This document shows positions 1 to 8,100 of a DNA stretch of 13,819 nucleotides, in pieces. Source of the DNA: SYIM01 sp044356835 (GTDB taxonomy: Bacteria > Pseudomonadota > Gammaproteobacteria > Burkholderiales > Burkholderiaceae_E); NCBI GenBank assembly GCA_044356835.1, contig JBIKVK010000071.1, positions 1-13,819 on the forward strand. The letters run 5' to 3'. The notes under the pieces are model-generated. The model was not told the DNA's origin. It ran no database searches and worked only from the letters and a program-made list of their open reading frames with translations. Position numbers and translations under genes: made by a program. Positions within the stretch are counted from its first letter, which is position 1. Each line of letters starts with the position of its first letter.

Positions 1-2
1 AG

Positions 3-1475
3 CCCCCAATACCGACGGATCGGCGGTTCTCGGATGAGACCTGGCGCGACACTCCATTCGCCTGGGGCGCGGCTCTTTACTCGCTCAACGCCGATTTCAT
101 GCAGAAAATGGCCGAGTCGGTGCACGGAGACCCCAAAACCCGAGAGCGCATCCGATTCGCGACCCAGCAGTGGGTCGATCTGATGTCTCCGGCCAATTAC
201 CTGCTCACCAACCCCGAGGCTCAGCGCAAGCTGCTTGAAACTAAGGGAGAAAGCTTGTGGGTTGGTATCCAGAACATGTTGGGTGATCTTCAAAAGGGGC
301 GGATCTCGCAGACCGACGAGGGCGCCTTTGAGGTCGGCCGCAATGTCGCGACCACGCCGGGTACGGTGGTGTACGAAAACGAGCTGATCCAGCTGATCCA
401 GTACGCTCCGACCACGCCCCGCGTGGGCGCGCGTCCCCTGCTGATGGTGCCTCCCTGTATCAACAAGTTCTACATCCTCGACCTGCAGCCTGACAACTCG
501 CTGGTCGCCTACGCAGTCGCTCAGGGCAATACCGTTTTCATGGTGTCCTGGCGCAATGTCCAGGCGGCTCAGGCCCAGCTGACCTGGGACGACTACATCG
601 AGCACGGGGTGTGCACCGCGATCCGAGTGGCGTGTCAGATCAGCGGCCAGCCCACCCTCAATCTCCTGGGGTTTTGCGTGGGTGGCACGCTGGTGGCGAC
701 CTCGCTCGCGGCTCTGCATGCCCGGGGGGAGCGCCCCGTGGAGTCCCTGACCCTGCTGACCTCCCTGCTCGATTTTTCAGACCCCGGTGTACTCGGGGTT
801 TTCATCGATGAGGGTTTTGTGGCGTTCAAGGAGGCGACGATCGGGCAGGGCGGGCTGATGCCTGCGCGTGATCTCGCGACCACTTTCAACTTCCTCAGGC
901 CGAACGACTTGGTCTGGAACTATGTCGTCAGCAACTATCTGAAGGGCGAAGCGCCGCCCCCTTTTGATCTTCTGTACTGGAACAACGACAGCACCAATCT
1001 GCCCGGTCCGATGTACTGTTGGTACCTGCGACACATGTACCTTCAGAACGAGCTGCGCATTCCCGGCCGTCTCACGTGTGCGGGCGTTCAGATCGACCTC
1101 GGAAAGATCGACGTTCCGACCTACATTTACGCATCTCGCGATGACCATATCGTGCCTTGGCGCACCGCATACCAGTCGACGCGCCTGCTGGGGGGCCCGG
1201 TGCGTTTTGTCTTGGGAGCGAGCGGGCATATCGCGGGGGTTATCAACCCGGCACATCGCAACAAACGTCACTTTTGGCTTGCCAGCCGCCTGCCCGAGCG
1301 CGCCGAGGCCTGGTTGGATTCCGCTGACGAAATTCCGGGCAGCTGGTGGCCCGATTGGTCATCCTGGCTGTCCAAGCACCAAGGCTCTATCGTCGCCTCG
1401 CCCCGACGCCCAGGGTCACGTCATCATCCCCCGATCGAACCGGCCCCCGGACGCTTTGTCAGGGAAAAGGCCTGA
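3..1475 (+). CDS. phaC: Class I poly(3-hydroxyalkanoate) synthase PhaC, 5' end outside window
   Basis: Polymerises (R)-3-hydroxyacyl-CoA, mainly 3-hydroxybutyryl-CoA, into PHA at the granule surface, releasing CoA. The frame is open from the first bases, so the gene starts upstream. The 490 visible residues compare with roughly 560-590 for the class I family, so about 70-100 N-terminal residues are missing. The visible part opens with the PhaC_N motif DRRFSDETWRD. An alpha/beta-hydrolase fold follows, with the lipase-like box GFCVGG. Counting from nt 3, the nucleophile is Cys225 (nt 675-677), the Asp is Asp381 in SRDDHIVPW, and the general base is His409 in GASGHIAGV. The C-terminal signature PGSWWPDW and the ending IEPAPGRFV are typical of class I enzymes. 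The ATG at 99 is internal to the conserved domain and is not the real start. phaB follows after 27 bp, so the two are probably co-transcribed. Confidence 0.97.
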   Translation, partial: PPIPTDRRFSDETWRDTPFAWGAALYSLNADFMQKMAESVHGDPKTRERIRFATQQWVDLMSPANYLLTNPEAQRKLLETKGESLWVGIQNMLGDLQKGRISQTDEGAFEVGRNVATTPGTVVYENELIQLIQYAPTTPRVGARPLLMVPPCINKFYILDLQPDNSLVAYAVAQGNTVFMVSWRNVQAAQAQLTWDDYIEHGVCTAIRVACQISGQPTLNLLGFCVGGTLVATSLAALHARGERPVESLTLLTSLLDFSDPGVLGVFIDEGFVAFKEATIGQGGLMPARDLATTFNFLRPNDLVWNYVVSNYLKGEAPPPFDLLYWNNDSTNLPGPMYCWYLRHMYLQNELRIPGRLTCAGVQIDLGKIDVPTYIYASRDDHIVPWRTAYQSTRLLGGPVRFVLGASGHIAGVINPAHRNKRHFWLASRLPERAEAWLDSADEIPGSWWPDWSSWLSKHQGSIVASPRRPGSRHHPPIEPAPGRFVREKA

Positions 1476-1502
1476 ACTGCAAATCAACCAAGGAGTGTCG
1501 CG

Positions 1503-2240
1503 ATGTCAGCAAAGCTTGCGTACGTAACCGGAGGAATGGGCGGCATCGGCACCGCGATCTGTCGCCGATTCCACGACATGGGCTACACCGTAGTCGCCGG
1601 GTGTGGCCCCACGCGGGACTTCGCGAAATGGCTGGCCGAACAGAAGGACGCGGGCTATACCTTCCATGCCTCGGTGGGTAACGTGGCCGATTGGGAGTCG
1701 ACGCGTATGGCCTTCGAGCGCGTCCGGGCCGAATTCGGCAATCCCGACATTCTCGTGAACAACGCCGGGATCACGCGTGATGGCGTGTTCAGAAAGATGT
1801 CACTGGATGATTGGCGGGCCGTGATTGATACCAACCTCAATTCGCTGTTCAACGTGACCAAGCAGGTGATCGACGGCATGCTCGACAAGGGCTGGGGTCG
1901 AATCGTCAACATTTCGTCGGTGAACGGCGCCAAGGGTCAATTTGGTCAGAGCAACTACTCCGCGGCCAAGGCGGGGATGCACGGCTTCACCATGGCGCTG
2001 GCCCAAGAGGTCGCCAGCAAGGGGGTCACGGTCAACACCGTTTCGCCGGGTTACATAGCAACCGACATGGTGATGGCCGTACGCGAAGATGTTCGCGACA
2101 AGATCGTTGCACAGATCCCGGTGAAGCGGCTCGGGATGGCCGAGGAAATCGGCTCGATCGTAGGCTGGCTGACCACCCAGGATGCAGGTTTCACGACCGG
2201 CGCGGAATTCGCCTGCAATGGCGGTCTCCACATGGGCTGA
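1503..2240 (+). CDS. phaB: NADPH-dependent acetoacetyl-CoA reductase PhaB
   Basis: Reduces acetoacetyl-CoA to (R)-3-hydroxybutyryl-CoA, the monomer used by the neighbouring PhaC. The protein has 245 residues, the usual PhaB length. It is a classical short-chain dehydrogenase: dinucleotide motif TGGMGGIG at residues 9-16, NNAG at 86-89, catalytic Ser139 in NISSVNG, and Tyr152-x3-Lys156. The stretch GQFGQSNYS and the C-terminus NGGLHMG are hallmarks of PhaB, unlike the close relative FabG. VAGCGPTRD after the first strand resembles the NADP-binding loop of known PhaB enzymes. The start is supported by an AAGGAG Shine-Dalgarno at 1490-1495, 7 nt from the ATG. No thiolase gene (phaA) lies between phaC and phaB. 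Confidence 0.96.
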   Translation: MSAKLAYVTGGMGGIGTAICRRFHDMGYTVVAGCGPTRDFAKWLAEQKDAGYTFHASVGNVADWESTRMAFERVRAEFGNPDILVNNAGITRDGVFRKMSLDDWRAVIDTNLNSLFNVTKQVIDGMLDKGWGRIVNISSVNGAKGQFGQSNYSAAKAGMHGFTMALAQEVASKGVTVNTVSPGYIATDMVMAVREDVRDKIVAQIPVKRLGMAEEIGSIVGWLTTQDAGFTTGAEFACNGGLHMG

Positions 2241-2254
2241 CGGGGTACGATAGG

Positions 2255-2278
2255 CCGCCGGGACGCGGGTTCCGGCGG
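2255..2278 (+). terminator. Possible stem-loop terminator between phaB and phaR
   Basis: The arms CCGCCGG (2255-2261) and CCGGCGG (2272-2278) pair perfectly. Two further inner pairs, one of them G-U, leave a 6-nt loop (CGCGGG). Only a weak T-containing tail (ggtcttt) follows, so this is a poor intrinsic terminator by E. coli standards. It may be a partial terminator that separates phaCB from phaR, which would otherwise follow 108 bp after the phaB stop. The hairpin is seen in the sequence; its role is inferred. Confidence 0.45.
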
Positions 2279-2348
2279 GGTCTTTCGCCGTTGCGGTATG
2301 CTTGACGGGTGCCTGCCTCGAAAAGCGCTCCACCGAAGAAGGCTGCCT

Positions 2349-2897
2349 ATGGCAACGACGACCCGGCTGATCAAGAAGTACCCCAACCGCAGGCTCTACG
2401 ACACGCGTACGAGTGCCTACATCACCCTGGCCGACGTCAAGCAGTTTGTGCTTGATCAGGAGTCTTTCCAGGTTGTAGATGCCAAGACCGCCGAGGACCT
2501 GACTCGGAGCATTCTTCTGCAGATCATCCTGGAGGAGGAAGCCGTGGGTGCGCCGCTGTTTAGCACCGAAATGCTGGCGCAGATCATCCGGTTTTACGGG
2601 CACGCCATGCAGGGCATGATGGGTGCCTACCTCGAGAAGACGCTTGAAACCTTCGTCGAGCTTCAGTCCCGTCTCCAGGACCAGTCGAAAACGCTTTATG
2701 ACCCGGGCAAAATGCCCAATGCCGAGCTCTGGGCGCAGTTTCTGTCCATGCAGGCGCCGATGATGCAGGCCATGATGGGCCATTACATCGATCAAAGCCG
2801 AACTCTGTTCGTTCAGATGCAGGAACAGATGAACGCCCAAACCCGCACGATGTTTCAAAACTTCAACTTCCCCGGATCGACTCCGGACCGGAAATGA
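2349..2897 (+). CDS. phaR: Polyhydroxyalkanoate synthesis repressor PhaR
   Basis: PhaR is a DNA-binding regulator that also binds PHA granules. In the known family it represses phasin genes and sometimes its own gene until polymer appears. The protein has 182 residues from the ATG at 2349. The N-terminal PHB_acc_N DNA-binding domain (about residues 5-65) carries the diagnostic RLIKKYPNRRLYDT. A helical, Met/Gln-rich PHB_acc region follows (about 70-165, with FYGHAMQGMM and QAPMMQAMMGHYI). The frame extends upstream to an ATG at 2298, but I chose 2349 because homologues begin right before the TRLIKKYPNR motif and a purine-rich GAAGAAGG lies at 2335-2342. The stop codon overlaps the rimO start as ATGA, so the two are probably translationally coupled. 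Confidence 0.93.
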   Translation: MATTTRLIKKYPNRRLYDTRTSAYITLADVKQFVLDQESFQVVDAKTAEDLTRSILLQIILEEEAVGAPLFSTEMLAQIIRFYGHAMQGMMGAYLEKTLETFVELQSRLQDQSKTLYDPGKMPNAELWAQFLSMQAPMMQAMMGHYIDQSRTLFVQMQEQMNAQTRTMFQNFNFPGSTPDRK

Positions 2898-4306
2898 CCG
2901 GCGAAGGTCGATCAAATCGGTCGCATGGGCGCCGGCGCGGCCGGACTTCTCAGGTGCCCAGCGTTGGATTCGTTTCTCTGGGATGCCCCAAGGCTCTGGT
3001 CGACTCGGAGCGCATTCTCAGCCAGCTTCGAGCCGAGGGTTATCAAGTTTCGGGCCAATACCAGGGGGCTGACCTGGTGATCGTCAACACCTGCGGCTTC
3101 ATTGATGCCGCTGTTGAGGAGTCCTTGGACGCGATTGGCGAGGCGCTTGCGGAGAACGGCCGGGTGATCGTGACGGGCTGTCTTGGGGCTCGCACAGCGC
3201 CCGACGGGAGCAATTTCGTCACTCAGACCCATCCTTCAGTGATGGCGGTGACCGGTCCTCACGCCACCGATGAAGTGCTGAGCCATGTGCATGCGGCCTT
3301 GCCTAGGCCGCATGACCCCTTCGTCGATCTGCTGCCCCCCGGCGGCATCAAGCTGACGCCCAGGCACTATGCCTATTTGAAGATCTCCGAGGGTTGTAAC
3401 CATCGATGCAGTTTTTGCATCATTCCGTCGATGCGTGGTGACCTGGTCAGCCGTCCGATCGGCGAGGTGCTTCGCGAAGCCGAGTCGCTGTTTTCAGCCG
3501 GAGTGAAGGAGCTGTTGGTCGTTTCTCAAGACACGAGTGCCTACGGAGTCGATGTCCGTTATCGCACGGGGTTTGTCGATGGGCGGCCGGTTCGCACCCG
3601 GTTGCTTGAGCTGGCGCGTGAATTGGGAACGCTCGCCAGAGAGCATGGCGCATGGGTGCGAATGCACTACGTCTATCCCTACCCGCACGTCGACGAGCTC
3701 TTGCCGCTGATGGCCGAGGGCTTGGTGCTGCCCTACCTCGATGTGCCGTTTCAGCATTCGCATCCTCGGGTCTTAAAGGCGATGAAGCGACCCGCCAGCG
3801 GTGAACGCAACATTGAGAGAATTCGTGCCTGGCGGTCGATTTGTCCGGAGGTCACGATCCGCAGCACTTTCATTGCGGGGTTCCCGGGCGAAACCGAATC
3901 AGAGTTCCAGCACCTGCTCGACTTTCTCGGCGAGGCCGAACTCGATCGTGTGGGCTGCTTCGCCTATTCGCCGGTCGACGGGGCCAGCGCCAACCAACTG
4001 CCCGACCCGGTCCCCGTGGCGATCCGGGAGGAGCGGCGTGAACGCCTGATGTCTCTCCAGAGCGGTATCTCGCAGGGACGCTTGCAGCGCCTTGTTGGCC
4101 AAACGCTGAAAGTCCTGGTGGACGGCATAGAGCAGGGAGAGGATGGGGCTGTTGCAGTCGGACGAAGCTCGATGGATGCGCCTGAGATTGACGGGGTCGT
4201 ACGTTTCGGCGGCTCAGGGCGATTGCCGATCGGAGACTTCGTCGAGGTCAGCATCACAGATTGTGACGCGCACGACCTCCTCGGCGAAATGATCAGCCCG
4301 GATTGA
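2894..4306 (+). CDS. rimO: Ribosomal protein S12 methylthiotransferase RimO (radical SAM)
   Basis: Adds a methylthio group to the conserved aspartate of ribosomal protein S12 (Asp88 in E. coli) using SAM and two [4Fe-4S] clusters. The N-terminal UPF0004 domain carries cluster cysteines Cys31 (FVSLGCPKALVDSER), Cys67 (NTCGFID) and Cys96 (TGCLGA). The radical SAM triad is Cys168/Cys172/Cys175 in EGCNHRCSFC. A TRAM domain occupies about residues 400-467. RimO rather than MiaB is indicated by the PRHYAYLKISEGCNHRC context, VSRPIGEVL and MHYVYPYPHV. The ATG overlaps the phaR stop (ATGA). It gives a basic, Arg-rich leader of about 20 residues before the conserved core. A GTG at 2954 (VPSVGFVSLG) would give a normal-length N-terminus. 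The 3' end overlaps serB tail to tail by 14 bp. Confidence 0.96.
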   Translation: MTGEGRSNRSHGRRRGRTSQVPSVGFVSLGCPKALVDSERILSQLRAEGYQVSGQYQGADLVIVNTCGFIDAAVEESLDAIGEALAENGRVIVTGCLGARTAPDGSNFVTQTHPSVMAVTGPHATDEVLSHVHAALPRPHDPFVDLLPPGGIKLTPRHYAYLKISEGCNHRCSFCIIPSMRGDLVSRPIGEVLREAESLFSAGVKELLVVSQDTSAYGVDVRYRTGFVDGRPVRTRLLELARELGTLAREHGAWVRMHYVYPYPHVDELLPLMAEGLVLPYLDVPFQHSHPRVLKAMKRPASGERNIERIRAWRSICPEVTIRSTFIAGFPGETESEFQHLLDFLGEAELDRVGCFAYSPVDGASANQLPDPVPVAIREERRERLMSLQSGISQGRLQRLVGQTLKVLVDGIEQGEDGAVAVGRSSMDAPEIDGVVRFGGSGRLPIGDFVEVSITDCDAHDLLGEMISPD

Positions 4307-5135
4307 AGAGCCTGAGAATTGCATCCAACCCGCAGTGGTTGATGGCGTGTCGGGTAGCACTTCGTACTCTAGGCTTCGCGCGATAAGCCACCGATACCCC
4401 TGCGCTGCCCATCATCAGCAGGTCATTGGCGCCGTCGCCTACCGCGATGGCCTCCCGGGGTGTGCAGCCAATTTCATTACAGGTCTGGATCAGCGTGGAG
4501 CGCTTGACCTCGGCATTGACGATCTCGCCCAGCAATTGTCCGGTCAGCTTGCCGTCATGGATTTCAAGGACGTTGGCGCGGCAATAGTCGATTCCAAGTT
4601 GCGCGCCCAGCCGATCGGTGAACCATGTGAAGCCCCCGGAGACCAGGAGCAACTTCAGACCTTGATTTTTCAGGCAAGAAAGCAGACGTTCGGCTCCGGG
4701 CGACAGTCTGAGCCGCTCGTCCCAGACCCGCTGCAGCACACTGACCGGCAACCCGGCGAGAAGCGCAACTCGCTGTCGCAAGCTCGCGTCGTAGTCTCCG
4801 ATCTCACCCCGCATTGCGGCCTCGGTGATGGCAGCAACCTCTGCCTTGCGCCCCGCAAAATCTGCGAGCTCGTCCACGCATTCGATGGTAATGAGAGTCG
4901 AATCCATGTCAAATGCTGCAAGCTGAAAATTGGATAGGCGCTGTTCCGGGTCGATCAGTTCCGCATCGACCTGTGCCTCGGCCTCGATCGGGTCGACCAT
5001 GGCGCCACCGTTCGAAACCGAGTGCCATCGAGCCCAGCCTGGACCGCTGCTGTCAGCCATCCGCCCCACCCTAAGGGCGACGATATGCCTCTGTTGCTCA
5101 GACAAGGTCGGATGCTGGATCAGCAGGTCAGACAC
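4293..5135 (-). CDS. serB: Phosphoserine phosphatase SerB
   Basis: Catalyses the last step of serine biosynthesis, phosphoserine to serine, in the cytoplasm. The protein has 280 residues. A degenerate ACT-like N-terminal region (about 1-65) precedes a HAD phosphatase domain. The domain has motif I DMDST at 76-80 (nucleophile Asp76, acid/base Asp78), motif II SGG at 166-168, Lys211, and motif III GDGAND at 233-238. TLITIECVDE and RAKPRVR are typical of SerB. The start is GTG (5133-5135). It is supported by a GGAGG Shine-Dalgarno at 5144-5148, 8 nt upstream, and by an N-terminus (SDLLIQHPTLS) like those I recall for betaproteobacterial SerB. The first 8 bases overlap the mfd stop (GTGTCTGA), so serB is translated downstream of mfd in one operon. 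Confidence 0.95.
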   Translation of the reverse strand: MSDLLIQHPTLSEQQRHIVALRVGRMADSSGPGWARWHSVSNGGAMVDPIEAEAQVDAELIDPEQRLSNFQLAAFDMDSTLITIECVDELADFAGRKAEVAAITEAAMRGEIGDYDASLRQRVALLAGLPVSVLQRVWDERLRLSPGAERLLSCLKNQGLKLLLVSGGFTWFTDRLGAQLGIDYCRANVLEIHDGKLTGQLLGEIVNAEVKRSTLIQTCNEIGCTPREAIAVGDGANDLLMMGSAGVSVAYRAKPRVRSATRHAINHCGLDAILRLFNPG

Positions 5136-8100
5136 GGGCGCGTCCTCCCTGAGGAGTACTGAGCGCGCGCAGTATTTCCCGAATCAGCTTAAGCCGGGCA
5201 TTGAGGTCTGCGGTGGATACCGTAAACCGAATTCGGTCTGGGCCACTCATCCGCGCATCGCGGCGGCTTTGCAACAGGGCGATGATCCGGCTGGCATCGA
5301 TGGGTGGCTTTGGAACAAAGCCGATGACAACAGTCTCGGCCGCCGCATCGATTCGTGCAATGCCCAGGGCGGAGCATTGAAGGCGCAGCCGGTGGGTTTC
5401 GAGCAAGGCTTCAGCCGGCTCGGGCAAGCGCCCGAAGCGGTCGATGAGCTCTTCCTGGAGCGCTTGGAGATCGTCTTGAGACTGTGTGCTCGCCAGCCGC
5501 TTGTACAGGCTCAGGCGCTCGTGAACGTCGTGGCAGTAATCGGCGGGTAGCAGCGCGGGCACGTGTAGCTTGATTTCGGTGGTTGCACCCAGGGGGGCCA
5601 TGAGATCGGGTTCGCGTCCGTCCTTGAGAGCCCGCACCGCTTCGTTGAGCATGTCGGAATACATCGCAAAGCCGACCTCTTGAATCTCTCCTGATTGGGA
5701 GTCGCCAAGAACCTCGCCAGCGCCCCGAATCTCGAGATCATGCATCGCCAGATAGAAGCCCGCCCCGAGCTCTTCCATGGCCTGGATGGCTTCCAGGCGC
5801 TTCGATGCATCACGGGTGATTGCGGATTCGTCCGGGATCATCAGGTAAGCGTACGCCTGATGATGCGATCGCCCAACACGCCCGCGTAGCTGATGAAGCT
5901 GCGCGAGGCCAAAACGATCGGCGCGGTGAATGACGATCGTATTGGCCGTCGGGATGTCGATTCCGGTCTCGATGATGGTGGTGCACAGCAGGACGTTGAA
6001 GCGCTGCTGGTGGAAATCCCGCATCACGCGTTCGAGCTCTCGCTCGGGCATCTGCCCGTGCGCAATGGCGATCCTTGCCTCAGGGATCAGCTCGGCCAGC
6101 CGCACCCGACGATTCTCGATGGTCTCGACCTCGTTGTGCAGGAAGTAGGCCTGCCCGCCACGCTTGAGCTCCCTCAGGATCGCTTCTCGTATCGTCGCGG
6201 AAGATTCCTTGCGAACGAAGGTACGGATGGCCAGGCGCTTCTGTGGAGCAGTCGCGATGACCGAGAAATCCCGGATACCCTCGAGGCTCATGGCGAGCGT
6301 GCGGGGAATGGGCGTTGCCGTCAGGGTCAGTACGTCAACTTCGGCGCGCAGTGCCTTCAGAGCCTCCTTCTGACGAACACCGAACCGGTGCTCCTCGTCG
6401 ATAATCACCAGGCCCAGTCGGGAAAATTTCAGCGATTCTGAGAGGAGCTTGTGGGTCCCGATGACGATATCGATCTTGCCTTCGTTGATGTGCTCAACCG
6501 CCTCGCGCGTCTCGCGCGCCGAGCGAAACCGTGAAAGCTCAGTCAGTCGAACCGGGAAGTCTGCAAAACGATCTGAAAACGTCCGGAAATGCTGCTCGGC
6601 GAGCAGGGTGGTCGGACACAGCACTGCAACTTGCAGACCGTCCGATACGGCGAGGAAGGCAGCCCTCAGGGCGACTTCCGTCTTGCCAAAGCCAACGTCA
6701 CCACACACCAGCCGGTCCATCGGCTTCGGCGAGATCATGTCCTGGATGACGGCGTGAATGGCGGCGAGCTGATCTGCGGTCTCCTCGAAGCCGAAGCCTT
6801 CGGCAAAAGCCTCGTAGTCGCGCGCATTGAAACGAAACGGGTGTCCTGTCCTGGCTGCTCGTCGGGCATAGAGGTTCAGGAGCTCGGCGGCCGCATCCCG
6901 CGCATGTTGCGCAGCTCGTTTGCGGGCCTTTTCCCATTGGTTGCTGCCGAGCAAGTGAAGCGGAGCTTCATCCGGGTGGGTGCCGCTGTATCGACCGATG
7001 AGGTGCAACTGGTCGACCGGGACGTATAGGCTCGCGTCGTTGGCATACACGAGATGAAGAAACTCGGTGTGGCCGTCGCCGAGATCCAGTGTGACCAGTC
7101 CTTGATAACGGCCAATGCCATGCTGGCTGTGGACCACTGGATCGCCCACTTTCAACTCGGCCAAATCGCGGATGAGCGCATCGACGTTGGTGGCCGTCTC
7201 CTTGCGGCCTCGTCGGGTGCCTCGGGCCGAACCCGTGAACAGCTCGCTCTCGGTAATGACCGACAGCCCGATCGAGGGCAGATAGAAACCTTCGGTCAGC
7301 GGGCCCGCTCCCAGTGCCATCGGGTCGCTCCCGGCCGCGAAGTCCAGCCAGCTTTCGAGCACTGGACAGCCAAGCCCTCCCTCGGCGAGCATTTGAGCAA
7401 GTGTCTCCCGGCGTCCCGGCGAGTCGGCCAGGATCAGGGTCCGCTCACCGGCAGGCCGGATGCTCAGAAAGTGCTCGAGCGATGCGAGCGGCAGATCTGC
7501 CCGTCTGTTCACTGCGACTCTAGGGAGCTCAACTCCAAAGGAGCGGCGCCGCTCCCCTGCGTCAAGCCTTGGCTCGCCCGCGGCGCGGGTACTGTCTGCG
7601 GGGTCCTTCGAAATCGTGGGGCTGCCGGCCGCTGGCTCGGTCTCGTTGGCCAGTGGGACGTCCTCGAGCGCGAGCAGAGCACTGTCGCGCCGGGTCAACG
7701 ACCAGCGCCCACGTCGCTTGGCTTGCGCAAAAAATTCATCGATGTCGATGAAGAGCTCTTCGGGTGAGAGCAGAGGGCGCTCGGAATCATGCGCCAGAAA
7801 GCGGTGGCGCTGTGCGACGTCCTGGGCGAAGGTACGGCCGGTCCGATCCACATCGCCGTGGGTCAAAACGCGTGCATTTGCGGGCAGATAGTCGAACACG
7901 GTCGCCATCTGCTCGTGGAAAAGCGGCATCCAGTATTCGATACCCGGCGGGGCAAGCCCATTGCCGACGTCCCGGTAGATTGCGCTTCGCGATGGGTCTC
8001 CCTCGAATCGTTCGCGCCAGCGGGCACGGAAAGTGTTTCGGGCCGCCTCGTCGCTCGGGAACTCCCGTCCCGGCAGCAGTTGGATTTCCTGGGTCGGATA

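Noticed and set aside
1800..2915. A 371-codon open frame on the minus strand opposite phaB and phaR
   Set aside because: It spans two well-supported genes and their gap, with no recognisable domain and no convincing ribosome-binding site seen.
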